Of a stretch of 64,000 nucleotides of DNA, positions 1-13,000 are shown piece after piece. The notes below the pieces were generated by a model. It was not told the origin of the DNA, did not search any database, and was given only the letters and a program-made list of their open reading frames with translations. The translations under genes were made by a program, and so were the position numbers. Each line of letters opens with the position of its first letter. Position 1 is the first letter of the stretch. This DNA comes from Hippasteria phrygiana (taxonomy: Eukaryota > Echinodermata > Asteroidea > Valvatida > Goniasteridae): assembly GCA_037893225.1 (NCBI GenBank), contig JAZGUH010000272.1:372001-436000 (forward strand), written 5' to 3'.

Positions 1-2519
1 GTTTATAAAAGGGGTTGATTTCTTGTCTTTTTTCAAGTCGCTGAATTTTTGAAGTTTTAAAATCGTAACATTCTTTTCAATATATCTAGCGAACAAAACA
101 AGATATTTTCAAAATTATTTTTGTTACAGTTTTGGTATGTCTCAAAGATATGCCCTAAATGGCGAAAATTGTGTGACGTCATGATGACGTCATCAACAAT
201 ATTTTTTTTTTAAAACGCATGTAAGGGTCAATCTGATTACAAAAATGTATACATTGAATTTTCCTGTACCTAATTCAAAAATTTCGTGATCGTGGCTCAC
301 TCAAGTAAGAAATAGGAGCCATTTCAAAATGTAGACCAAATTCAATATAACACAAAGGAATTCTGGGAAGGGCTGATAACCATGGCTTAAATGTGCATGC
401 TGTTTATAAAAGGGGTTGATTTGTAGTCTTTTTTCAAGTCGCTGAATTCTTGAAGTTTTATAATCGTAACATTCTTTTCACTATATCTAGCGAACAAAAC
501 AAGATATTTTCAAAATTCTTTTTGTTATAGCTTTGGTATGTCTCAAAGATATACCCTAAAAAGCGAAAATTGTGTGACGTCATGATGACGTCATAAAAAA
601 GTTCTTTTTTCAAGTCGATAGAATATTGCCCATAGCATTTGTAAACGTTTACTTTCTTACCGGCCACATTGGCTACTTTTAAACTTGGCAGACACTTACC
701 CCAACTGCTCACAATGTGTGCCGAACTTTTACGTCCTGATGACGTCATCACATGTCACGTGACGTCATCTTAAAGGGGCATTTTTCGAAGCCATATATCT
801 ACAAAAGTACAAGTCCGATTCAGTTGGAACGTAAGGTATGCCACCTGGTGTTATAGATGAAAATTGACATGACGTTATGATCAAGTCATAACATGTCACG
901 TGGTGTCATCTTAAAGGGGCACTCGCTAGATTATTGCCTATAGCATTTGTACACGTTTTCTTTCTTACCGGCACTTTGGGTACTTTTAAACTTGGCAGAC
1001 ACTAAGACTAACTGCTCACAATGTGTGCCGAACTTTTACCTCTTGATGACGTCATGACATGCCACGTGACGTCATCTTAAAGGGGCAGTTTTTGAAGCCA
1101 TATATCTACAAAAGTACAAATTCGATTAAGTTGAAAAGTAATATCTAGGTAGCCCAGTAGGTTTATAGCTGAAAATTGACATGACATTATCATAATTGAT
1201 GTCATCACATGTCACGTGACGTCATCTTAAAGGGGCAGTTTTTGAAGCCATATGTCTACAAAAGCACAAGTCCGATTAAGTTCAAAAGTAATATCTAGGT
1301 AGCCCAGTAGGTTTATAGATAAAAATTGAATTGACGTTATGATGACGTCATCACATGTCAAGTGACGTCATCTTAAAGGGGCAGTTTTTGAAGCCATATA
1401 TATACAAAATTACAAGTTCGATTAAGTTGAAAAGTAATATCTAGGTAGCCCAGTAGGTTTATAGCTGAAAATTGACATGACATTATCATGATGTCATCAC
1501 ATGTCACGTGACGTCATCTTAAAGGGGCAATTTTTGAAGCCATATCTACAAAAGTACAAGCTCGATTAAGTTGAAATGTAATATCTAAGTAGGCCAGCAG
1601 GTTTATAGATGAAAATTGACATGACGTCATGATGACGTCATCATACGATTTTATAGTAATTTTTAAGTTTTTGAACTTCAAAGTTTCTTAAAGCCATATC
1701 TCACCAACAGAACATGCTAAATTCAAAATTCTTTTTGTAATAGCTTTGTTAGCTCCTATATTCCTTTACATAAATGTGAAAATTGTGTGACGTCATCATT
1801 ACGTCATCAAAAATAGGCTTTTTGAAACACATATAAGGGTTGGTCCGAGCGTCATAAAAATTGGTGGGTAAGTAGATAGTGATACTAGCATGTAAAATCC
1901 GAGGTGACGTCATGATGACGTCATCGGCTGATTTTCTGTTAATTTTTTAGTCATGATGACCATCAAATTATTTGTATTTTTTTTTAAGGTTTTGAAATTT
2001 TAAGCCATATCTCATTAACAGAATATAATAAATTCGAAATTCCTTTTTGTAATCAATTCATTAGGTCAGAGTTATGTATGTTAAAATGTGTAACATCATC
2101 CTGACGTCATCAAAATGCCCTTTTAAAAAACACATGAGAGTAAGTGGATCGTTATGAAAATTTGTAAAATCTGAAGTGACGTGATTGGCTGATTTTGTAG
2201 GAATTTTTCATGTTTTTCAATTTTTTTAAACTGTCATTGATCAGATTGACTGCAATCTTGACACAAGCCAAGACCACGTTCCGAATATGTGACGTCATGA
2301 CGACACTATCCTACGATTTTATGTTGATTGTTAGGTTTTTAATTTTTTTTATGTAATTTCTAACCGGGACTTGCGCCACATAACAGCCTAAGGTCTTAAA
2401 CAAGTTTGTCATATATATCCTATAATGGAAATTACATGACCAAGAAAGAAGTCAGGATGGCGTCACGCTTAATTGGCTTTTCCGAAATCCTTCGGAAAAG
2501 GCTTTGTTTTTGTTCTGAT

Positions 2520-2570
2520 TTTTTTTTTTTTTTTTCTTCTTCTTCTTCTTCTTCTTCTTCTTCTTCTTTT
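2520..2570. repeat. poly-T plus (TTC)n microsatellite
   Basis: A run of about 17 T is followed by about a dozen TTC units inside the CRE-rich array. It produces a spurious poly-serine reading frame. Confidence 0.95.
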
Positions 2571-2696
2571 AGTTCTGACCAAAATCCCATAGACTTTGTA
2601 CACGAATTTTGTCGGCGGCACTTTAGGTCTTAAAAAACCTCAGAACCTAACCAAACTTACCTCAAACGTAGACCCTAAGCTGAAATTGTCATAAAA

Positions 2697-4300
2697 ATTA
2701 GTGTGCAGGTAGATAATGCTACTAGCATGTTAAATCCGAGGTGACGTCATGATGACGTCATCGGCTGATTTTCTATGAATTTTTAGTTCTATCCCAAATC
2801 CCATAGACTTTGTACACGAATTTTGTACGGGACAATTTGGTCACTAAACAACATCAGATCTTAATCAGGCTTAACACAAACAGAGACCCTAAGCTGAAAA
2901 TGTATACCAAAACGTGACGTCATGATGACGTCATCACGTGTCATGTGACGTCATCTTAAAGGTGCATTTTTCAAGGGCCCATATCTAGAGAACGGTACGT
3001 CCGATTGCCTTCAAACCAGGTATGTTGGTATGGTAGCTCGTGTTATAGATGAAAATTGAGGTGACGTCATGATGACGTCATCATACGATTTTACAGTAAT
3101 ATTAAAGTTTTTGAACTTCAAAGTTTCCTAAAGCCATATCTCATCAACAGAACAAGCTAAATTCAAAATTCTTTTTGTAATAGCTTTGTTAGCTCCTATA
3201 TTCTTTCACATAAATGTGAAAAATGTGTGACGTCATCATGACGTCATCAAAAATATGCTTTTTTGAAACACATATAAGGGTAGGGACGATCGTCATAAAA
3301 ATTAGTGTGCAGGTAGATAGTGATACTAGCATGTTAAATCCGAGGTGACGTCATGATGACGTCATCGGCTGATTTTCTATGAATTTTTAGTTCTATCCCA
3401 AATCCCATAGACTTTGTACACGAATTTTGTACGGGACAATTTGGTCACTAAACAACATCAGATCTTAATCAGGCTTAACACAAACAGAGACCCTAAGCTG
3501 AAAATGTATACCAAAACGTGACGTCATGATGACGTCATCACGTGTCATGTGACGTCATCTTAAAGGTGCATTTTTCAAGGGCCCATATCTAGAGAACGGT
3601 ACGTCCGATTGCCTTCAAACCAGGTATGTTGGTATGGTAGCTCGTGTTATAGATGAAAATTGAGGTGACGTCATGATGACGTCATCATACGATTTTACAG
3701 TAATATTAAAGTTTTTGAACTTCAAAGTTTCCTAAAGCCATATCTCATCAACAGAACACGCTAAATTCAAAATTCTTTTTGTAATAGCTTTGTTAGCTCC
3801 TATATTCTTTCACATAAATGTGAAAAATGTGTGACGTCATCATGACGTCATCAAAAATATGCTTTTTTGAAACACATATAAGGGTAGGGACGATCGTCAT
3901 AAAAATTAGTGTGCAGGTAGATAGTGATACTAGCATGTTAAATCCGAGGTGACGTCATGATGACGTCATCGGCTGATTTTCTATGATTATTTTAGTTCTA
4001 TCCCAAATCCCATAGACTTTGTACACGAATTTTGTACGGGACACTTTGGTCACTAAACAACATCAGATCTTAATCAGGCTTAACACAAACAGAGACCCTA
4101 AGCTGAAAATGTATGCCGAAACGTGACGTCATGATGACGTCATCACGTGTCATGTGACGTCATCTTAAAGGTGCATTTTTCAAGGGCCCATATCTAGAGA
4201 ACGGTACGTCCGATTGCCTTCAAACCTGGTATGTTGCTAGTGTATCTCGTATTATAGATGAAAATTGAGGTGCCATCATGATAACGTCATCAACTGATTT
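2697..4300. repeat. 604-bp higher-order repeat units
   Basis: Units begin at ATTAGTGTGCAGG at 2697, 3301 and 3905, so the spacing is exactly 604 bp twice. The first two units are nearly identical by eye; the third is diverged and breaks up after about 4260. Each full unit holds about eight or nine CRE octamers. Confidence 0.9.
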
Positions 4301-4558
4301 TCTATGAATTTTTTAATATTTAACATATTATTATATATTACTGTCATTGATCAGATTGACTCCAATCTCGACACAGGCCAACACCATGTATAAGTACTAT
4401 CCTTATAATGTCATCATAGGTCAAGTAATATAAACTTAAAGGTCAACTTTCAAGTAAGAAATCTAGATCATGAAATAATCTCAGATCTTAGAAAACTCAG
4501 CGAAAACAAAACCCTTAACAACTTTAATGCTGATAAAAAAAAAACCAGGAAAAGCCAT

Positions 4559-4582
4559 GCGTCTGTTGACCTCAACAGACGC
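4559..4582. repeat. short perfect hairpin
   Basis: Eleven-bp arms GCGTCTGTTGA and TCAACAGACGC are separated by CC. It sits just left of a dispersed repeat and could be an element terminus. Confidence 0.7.
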
Positions 4583-4597
4583 TTAACCTCTAGTTTT

Positions 4598-4785
4598 TTA
4601 TTGAAGTCGCCTAATACAAGGCTAAAGCCACTCTACATTATAGGTAAAGGGCTACAACAGAGGTGGTAGGGTTGGCCACATTTTAGGTTGCCAGCCCTAC
4701 CACCCTTATGGTTTTCCTGGGTCCAGATCTAAATAGAGGATAAATCTACAATAGATACCAAAGAAATTATCCCAATTTTCAGACC
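4598..4785 (+). repeat. dispersed repeat family R1, copy 1
   Basis: About 185 bp begins with GAAGTCGCC and contains GGTTGGCCACATTTTAGG followed by CCAGCCCTACCACCC. It matches 8430-8605 in the same orientation and 63405-63560 in inverse orientation. The class is unknown; no coding potential was seen. Confidence 0.8.
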
Positions 4786-5156
4786 CACGGTGATACTATT
4801 CTTTATGGGAAACCAAGAAAAACAAATCGGCACAATTTCTGCATACAATGCATGTACAATTTACTTGATGGTAAGCTCACTCAATTTGACCTCAGATTAA
4901 AATACACAATGCAAAATGAAATCAGCTTTGCATTCATGCATGTTAATAATTACTACAACATTCCTGACAGCATATGGCAATCAAACCAGGGTTTTGCCCT
5001 AGGCAAAGACGTATTGACAGGCCTTGAAATAGTACTAGCCCGGCGTACAAATTCTAGCAAAAATCACTCCAGGCTACCCAAACTTGCTTCCTTGGTTGCC
5101 TGGTGGGCTCGTGAAAACTTCAGTAACCTACCTGTTAAAATATATATCAAAATAAT

Positions 5157-5643
5157 TAGGGCTATCCTAAATATACCGAATATTCAAAAACCTTTTTGCC
5201 GGTTCGAATATTTGAAAAATATGCACGTACAGATACGACTCTGATGCTATTTTAATAGAAAAGTTACATCGCTTAGCAGAGTGTCGAATGCCTCATTTTT
5301 GTGGACGTTAACTTTTTGTGGACAGAGGTTTATTGTTCCCGTCCGTAAAACCCTTGACACATATAAAATAATTACTGCAAAAACGCTTGTTATCAGAATG
5401 TTATACGTACCCGTAATGATCCCGATACAACATCCGCATACAATAAAAAGGTCAATCGGGCAGTAATATCGATCGCCGCAGGTAAAACACTGGCGTGCAT
5501 TACGTGCAACTTTTTACCGGCGGGGCAAACAGTTACAGCTGATGCGTAAAAAACTTGATCGGCGAGTATCGAATATTCGAATATTCGGTCAAACCCAGTT
5601 TCGAATAATCAAATACTAAATTATTCGAAAATGAACAGCCCTA
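5157..5643. mobile_element. hAT-type miniature transposon, copy 1
   Basis: The element starts TAGGGCT and ends CAGCCCTA, with subterminal inverted ATTCGAATA-type motifs. Flanks are AAAATAAT at 5149-5156 and AAAATAAC at 5644-5651, an 8-bp target duplication with one mismatch, as expected for hAT. A second copy is at 30568-30986. Reading frames inside are short and match nothing. Confidence 0.8.
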
Positions 5644-5661
5644 AAAATAACGCTTTAGGTA

Positions 5662-5965
5662 TTAACCCTAACCCTGATGAATCCAACAGCATCCAAAATT
5701 TGATATTCCCGTTGGACCCTGTTGGATTGAGCAGCTAATTCATAGTGTTACAATCCTGTTGGATTCAGCAGGCAACAGAAAAAAATGTCACAGTTCAATT
5801 CTGTTGGATTTAGCAGGCAAGTCATTTTTTATTTTTAGTTTACCCAGCAACTTTGCATGTTGGACTGTGTTAGACTGCATTGGATCATGGATTGAGCAGG
5901 AAACTCATATGGGTCACTGTTGGACTGTTGGATTTAGCAGTCCTGGTGAACCATTAGGGGTTAGA
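5662..5965. mobile_element. TTAA-bounded miniature element, tandem-unit type
   Basis: It begins TTAACCCTAACCCTGA and fades at a GGGGTTAG remnant near 5960. The body is built of diverged repeats of CTGTTGGATT(C/T)AGCAGG. The terminus matches the other TTAACCCTAAC elements in the window; the right end is eroded. Confidence 0.6.
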
Positions 5966-6199
5966 TCGCAATAAACTGAGTCATTGTGTGGCTGTATTTG
6001 TGTTTTTCCGGTGTGATAACAGTTTATCTAGACAGTACATAATGCCTTCTAAGTCGTTTACCACCTGCCTTTTATTTTCCGAAATAGAACTTGGTCTAAA
6101 AGGAAAAACATACATACGGGCTAGTAAAACTCTAAAGAGGCTAGTGAAATCTGCAGTTTCCTAGCCCAGCGGGCTAGCCAGGAAGAACAAGTTAGCGAA

Positions 6200-6811
6200 A
6201 GACCTGATTGACATCTTTGGGTCATTTTTGTATGGGTAGCACAAGGCCAAAAGGCCACTTATGGTGTGGGCTACAAAAGACAAGAAAAGACAGAAATCAC
6301 AGGGATAAAAGGTATCTTTTCACATTTTGTTTGAATTGTGAAAGATCATAGGTGGAAGGGAAGCAGGTTACAGGTATGGGGTTCCAAATGGAGGCAGTAC
6401 GAGGGAAAAAAATTGAATAGTATCTCACAGTACCAGCCTTTGGAACAACAACAGTGAAAGGATGTGATGAGACAGCCAGGCGAGTAGAGTGCCTGAAAGT
6501 TTGGACGGGGGAACTAATGATGAAAGGCCACTGGAACACCTTCCATGATAGTATCGATAAAAGAGGCTCAATGAAGCAACAGAGCGTCGGACATGAAGGG
6601 GCTCCAGGCAAGATAGCAGGTCCATGAACAACCAGATTTGAAACACGTCGCTGAATCTTATCAAAGAGGGAAAGATAGCAAGCCGGAGCACCAGCCCAGA
6701 TGTGACAGCAGTATTCCATGACAGGGCGTTAAACTTATATACATGTAGGTGGAAAATGGCAGATGAAGGAAGGTACTGTTCAATGGTGTTTTCTTCTAAA
6801 TGACAATACAC
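6200..6811 (-). pseudogene. LINE reverse transcriptase C-terminal fragment with 3' end
   Basis: Two overlapping minus frames together read as the C-terminal tail of a non-LTR retrotransposon ORF2. One holds an LFYRYYHGRCSSGLSSLVPP-type stretch and the other continues with SSHPFTV and FFPRTASIWNPIP, so at least one frameshift separates them. The 3' tail below 6300 resembles the plus-strand tail at 45860-45960. The same family recurs at 45660, 46295, 47670, 55680 and 56925. The clade is uncertain (Jockey/CR1-like). Confidence 0.8.
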
Positions 6812-6985
6812 CAGACAGTCTGTTTAACAGGACATTTTGCACCAGTCCAGTCTTTAGTCAAATTAAGATTTTTTTCTCAATAATTTGGAAGGTTAGTTTT
6901 AGGTTAATTTGAAATGATCCTGTGAGTTTGTAACACACAAGATCTTTATCAATGGGAAAATGACTGTTTGGATTGACAAACTTAC

Positions 6986-7050
6986 CATCATGCTGTTCAT
7001 CCAACGTCTGGCCACGATGGAGTCCAATCCATTGATCACGATGTGAAACT
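6986..7050 (-). CDS. UBA3: UBA3 coding exon 7
   Basis: Acceptor TTAG precedes 7050 and donor GTAAGT follows 6986. It encodes [20 protein letters not shown] plus one further Met, preceded by a split Gln codon. It ends in phase 0, and no continuing exon was found between 6985 and 1. Confidence 0.93.
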
Positions 7051-10000
7051 CTAACAGTCAAATGAGAAAAATCCATGTCTCAGTTTCAAAGTTCCAACGG
7101 TTAAACACAAACATAAAGAGGTGAAACTGTCGACTATTAAATCGGTTCTAAACTGTTCAACAAAAACACCTGAATACTTACGTCTATAAAAGGTATCGTC
7201 ATAATCTTGTATCTTTTTGAAGTGTCTGAATAATATCAAAGTTAAAGTTAATATAACACGTACTATAAAAATTCACAATGCTGTTTTTGGACAGTTTTAC
7301 TTTGAACATGAAGCATTGGATGTATTCCGACACATATTAGTCGTAACCAATAACACTCAAAATGTGAAAACAAAATATATGTAAACCTGAGGCAATTTAC
7401 TTCTTGCAAACAACATTATGATTGATTGATAAAAAGCACAAAGGATACGGTGTGAAATTACAGCCAGGAATTCTTTGATTGATGAAATCTGCTGCAACAT
7501 TTGCTTTGGGTTTTCCAACGTCCTTCAATCTATTTCAAAGAACAAAAACATTGGAATTATACTGCATTACATAGAAAGAAACCAATTTGATACCATTCAA
7601 TAACACGACAACCTCCTCAATAGGAGCCAATACTGAAAACAAACCTGCACTGCAACAACTCCATCTTATAACAGACTGAGAGCATTATTCCGAATAATAA
7701 TAAAATTAGACAGTTCTTACACAGCTCGTGAAACAATTAAAGGTGTTTTCACAATATGTACGTTCGACCCGTGTCAAAATCTACACAAGTCCAACCTGTG
7801 TGGACTTTTAAAAAATTTCAACACGGGTCAATTTCGCTACCTTTTCACACTACTCAACGCGGTTACATGGGTCGAACTCAACCCAGAGGTATTTTCCACA
7901 TGAGTCGAACTTCTCTGACACGGGTCGAGAGCTCTCAACCCACCTCCCGAGCAGGGTTAGTTTCAACCCGGGTTGAGCGCTCTACACGGGTCAGTGCCGT
8001 GTTGAAAATGTTGTAGTGTGAAAAGTCAACACGTGTCCGACCCGGGTACAACACGGAGATTTTTTGTAGTGTGAAAAGGCATTTAGTCTCTATGCGCTTG
8101 AGAGGGTGAACAGGTGAGTTTTAAGATTTTGTTTGATTTGATGCAAGATGGGACAGTTTTTGACATGATTTAGGTGATTTTTCCATAGTTTGGGAGTGGT
8201 GAATTGGAAGGCATGTTGGAGCGGCGAGTTCTTGGGGGATGGTATTTTTTTAAAGTCTTGGACGTAGACTGGGGCTAATCCATGTATGCATTTGTTAACC
8301 AGAACCAGTAATTTGAAAGTTACCCGGGTTTTAACTGGGTGACTTCCATACAAAAATTGTTCAGGAGTCTGTGCAGTCTCAATACTTTCCATTCATATTT
8401 ATCCCCAAAATCCAACAATTGTTTTTTGTTTATGGAAGTCGCCCAATATAAGGCTAAAAGCCACTCTAGGTAAAGGGCTATAACAGAGGTGGTGGGGTTG
8501 GCCACATTTTAGGTTGCCAGCCCTACCACCCTTACGGTTTCCCTGGTTCCAGATCTAAATAAAGGATAAATCTTCAACAGATACCAGATAAATTATCCCA
8601 ATTCTCCGACCTATAGACCCAGGCGGGGTAAATGTTTCCATTGGTGAGACCAACTCACATCCCCTGATGGTATTGCTGGATCAGTACTTATAAACAGGGA
8701 TTTCCTAAAAGATTTTTTAGCCCTCCTATGTACCGTGCAGTTGCCATAGAATTGTCATCAGACCTTTCAAAACCTTTCAAGTTTGCTGGACTGAAGGGTT
8801 TTGAAAGGTGAGAAAACTGTCTGATAAAAGGGACCTATGAAAGGTTTCGAAAGGTGAAACAACTCTCTGAACAAACTGGTGTGAGGTATATCAAGGGGGA
8901 AATTATACTGGCAAATGTACTGGGGAGTAACTCTACCTTTCAAAACATTTCAAAAGGTTTTGAAAGGTCCAACCATTTATGCATAGCAACTGTACTGATA
9001 TTTGGTTGTGCAATAGCTCCACCTTTTAATTCCTTTCGAAAGGTTTTGGGGGGTCTGGCCATTTTCTGATAGACTTCCCATACCTTTATCATAGGGGTAT
9101 ACCATAGCCCAATTTTTCTACGTCTCAATACCTTTCAAAGGGTATGTGTTTAACTCAACAGATACTTAACCAGGAAATTTTACATCATCATCCCCGACGA
9201 AAAAAGAAGAAAAAAAAATTAAAAATTCCATCTTCAAAGGAAATTGTCCCTTTTTTTTTTTTTACCACACAACATAACTACTACTCTCACCTGAACAGAA
9301 ACTGTCTATTGAGGTTTGAAAGGTCAATGGTATCCATATCGATGACATCAATTTGCCGGAAACCCATCAGTGCCTGAAGTGAGGGGAAAAAAAAGATACA
9401 AGTATTTATGACAACTGAAGCCTCAGTTCTTTATTTGTGGGACCAAAACAAAAAAGCCATTAGTAACTGAAAGGTTTTTAATGGATGCAGTATTTCATGC
9501 AGACCCAGGTGAAAATGCAGGCATGCAACTTGGAATTCAAAAAAAACGAGGAAATTCCAATCTTTACAAGACTTTGTACAGTGTTTTTCAATTTTCAATG
9601 GCATAAGTGTGAAATGAAAAACGAGGAAATCAGCTGATCCGAGGAAAAGTTGCATGCCTGAAAATGCAGAATAGTAGGATCAAAATGTTCCAAAACACAG
9701 GACAAAAGTAGGACTTTGGAAGACAAAATCAGGATAAAAGTAGGACTTTTGCAGGCTTTCAGGATTAGTTTTCGTTTGATATACATGTAATATGGGATAT
9801 ACATGTAAATCCAGATTTTTTAGCATTTGGTTTAAATTCCATTATTCGGTTTCAATTTTGGAAACCCCATATTCGAAAGCAACCTAAAAAAAATAAGCCT
9901 TCCATTTTTTTGTAACACAGGCTAAAGAAAACAACTGGAACATCTTCCAATTTGCTCCATGGTCTCTGAAACTGCATTCACTCGCTAGTGGTCTTCTTGG

Positions 10001-13000
10001 TATATGAATAGCCTGCCCATCCATTTTTTCAACATTACAGCTCTGGAGTGTTTTTGTATAGGCCCAGTTGTCACTGAATCCTGCAAACTATATCCAGTCA
10101 TTGGGAGGGCTTTTCATGCGGCCCCTCACTCGTCACTTTTTGTTGGCATGACTATGAGCTTGACTGGAACGTCTGGTGAAATCAGATAACCGTTATTAGA
10201 TTTGAACAAAATTTGGATAACCGGATTTTGAAATCTCTGATGTATTTGACACTCACCCATGTTCATTTGGCATGTTCTGTACTCACAACACTTGTGCTCC
10301 ATCCTCAACTAAGCTCTTGGAAGTAAAGTTGCAGTACTCCTGCGCCCAAGCCCTTCATTGTGTAATTTTCATATAACAGTGCGTAACACTGTGATGAAAA
10401 ATATTCAATGCGATTTCATTTTTCGGAGTTGTGGGACAAAAAAGGAAGGGAAAAAATTGGAATTTCAAGAAGGTAGGAAAAATAGGAGCAAGGTAAAAAA
10501 ATTAGGAAAAAGTAGAAAAAGTAGGAATACTTGCATGTTGCAGAACTTATATTGATATATTTACCAGGCCTTTGAGAATCTCACAGCCAAGCCCTCCAGC
10601 TCCAACTACCAGGATTCTACAATTGTTAAGCATGAAGTCCAGAATCTGAAGAAATCATGTAAACAAAAATGTAATTCAGAAAAACTGAGCGAAAAGCTTA
10701 CTGGAAATACTTTACTCTGAAAGATTAACCCTTGCTCTTGTTTACACTCCAACGCACTTCAATACACTTCAATATTCGCCCCCCCCCCAAAAAAATAATA
10801 TATATATTTGCCCCCCCCCATGTTTATCGCATGGTCCTCCAATAAGTGTCACATTATTTCAATGGGGAGTCCTTGTACACTCCAAGGAATGCCAAAGGAA
10901 ACTGGATAACTTGGTCATGCTGTGAGTAAACAGTGTATTACACTGATAAGCAAAGCCACATGCCATAATCCTCTGGAGTGAGATGGAGGGTATGTCTAAT
11001 AGGCTGTGAAGTAAAACACTCTGTACTCTTGGAACACCAGGTTGATGTGATGTAATGCTAAAAAATGTTATGTTATGTTATATAATGTTATGATAATTCA
11101 AATTGATATTTAACATTATAAAAAGTTACTAATAATAAATACAATGGCAATTTCCATCAAGACTTGCTGGTCAAGTGAGCAACAACAATGACCAGCAACC
11201 CCCCAAAAGTGCCCTCCAATGCACTCCAGTAGGAGCTTTGAGCAAAGAATCCTCCAATGCACTGCAGCTGTGGCATGTACCACTGACTTGCAATAAATAA
11301 CACGCACAGAGCAAGGGTTGAACTGTTGGCAGAGATGATGCCAAGAATATGCACTGTGCAGGTGAACTGTGATTTTTAAACCTCATTTTCTAACAGAGTC
11401 CTCCTGTGCAATTTCATGCTCTAGTAGGAGGTACATCTAAAACTGATAATTTCTTTGTCGTTCTCTCTCATACATATTTCTTTGGGCTTCCCAGCTGCAG
11501 TGATGTGTGCACCTTTAACCCTAACTCCCTACATCATTTTCCCTGCATGTAACCTGAATCCTCCAAAATCCTCTGATTTCAAAGTGTTAAAACTCCATAT
11601 AACCTGAATCCTCCAAAATCCTCTTATGGGAACCATAGCATGAATCCTCCAAAATCCTCTAGGTTATTTTTGCATACCCCTAGTAACCTCAATCCTCCAA
11701 AATCCTCATGTATCACATTGAGCCTGATAACCTGGATCCTCCATATTCCTGCAGGGGCAAAAACCCCTAGTAACCTCAATCCTGCAAAATCCTCCAATGC
11801 ATCAACTTCCAAGTAACCTCAATCCTCCAAATTCCTCCATTTTGCAAAAAGGATTTTGGAGGATTTGGGAAGGTTAGGGTTAATAAATGAATTATTATTA
11901 CTCTACTTCTTTTCTGAAATAATGTTCTGGTCAATGAAAAGTACCTCTGGGCTAGGTTCAAAATCTGGGTGTGCAAACGGGCCGCTCCTCTCCAAAAGCT
12001 TGCGGAGATGGTTCCACCGACCAGGCCAATCACATTCAGTCCTACTGGTTTCCATAGCGATTCTGTGTGAGTAAATATGTTAAAACGAGGTCAGAAAATT
12101 TTTAAAAAGGTATCTTCAGGTAGAGGTACTTTTCTACAAAAAATAAAAATGAATTTTCTTTTTTTCGTGTTTCAATTTTTATTCTAAACACATATTTTGA
12201 CCTTATATTTTCACTATATCAACTCCATTTTTTGAGAAAAAGAAGAATTTGTAAGAAATGAGGAATAATAGGGACAAAAATACAATTAAAGAAATACTAT
12301 TTTTTAATGGATTTTGTTCATTTTTGTGTAAACATTGTTGTAATCCAATTCCACCAGGGCTTTCTTATCCCGCAATCTCAGACATTGCAGTCAAGGGCGG
12401 ATCCGGGGGGGGGGGGGGGGGCAAAGGTGGCCATGCCCCCCCCCCCCCCCCCCCCCGCCCAAAACCAAACCATTTTTTTTTTGTTAACTGACGTCGCAAA
12501 AATTCAGCCACTGCATACACCCACCCACAAAACTCGGCCAAATTATTTTTTGGCCCCTCCCAAAAAAATTGCAAAATTGTCTTTTTTGCCCCCCCCCCCC
12601 CCAAAAGAAATTGTGTTCTGGATCCGCCCTTGATCGATTGCAGTCGCAAGGTGAAGGAAGCTGCATACACCACCTTTAAGACCTACATCTATAGTGGAAT
12701 ATGCTTGTTCTGCATGGGACACCCATACACAGCGGAACACTAAGAAGGAGGAACAGGTTCAGCGTAATTCAGCCCGCTTTGTAACGGGGGATTTTGACAG
12801 GACAAACAGTATCTCTGCTATGCTACAGGATCATAACCATGTTAACTGGCCATCTGTACAGGACCGGCGCACTCACAGTCGCCTGGTCATGCATGATGTT
12901 CAATATCCAATTTAACTTAGTTGACATTGTTGGAAACCAATACCTCACCCAACAAACTACATCAACCAGAGGCCACAATTCCCGATACGTCATCCCACGC

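Larger units (their letters stand above)
1..4300. repeat. CRE-octamer-rich tandem satellite array
   Basis: The palindromic octamer TGACGTCA occurs about 40 times by hand count, mostly as pairs in the module TGACGTCATGATGACGTCA. Between modules lie recurring phrases such as CATCTTAAAGGGGCA and GCCATATCTA. The left part has short periods: GCCATAT-type phrases fall at 1097, 1247, 1393 and 1539, about 146-150 bp apart. The right part is built of 604-bp units starting at 2697, 3301 and 3905. No long reading frame exists and no transposase was seen. It lies downstream of the last visible UBA3 exon on that gene's strand, so it is either inside a very large UBA3 intron or at an assembly junction. A regulatory role is untested. 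Confidence 0.9.

Noticed and set aside
2406..2633. serine-rich plus-strand reading frame
   Set aside because: The serines come from the TTC microsatellite inside the satellite array.
4852..5244. 130-residue plus-strand reading frame
   Set aside because: It overlaps the left end of a hAT miniature and has no conserved motif or splice partner.
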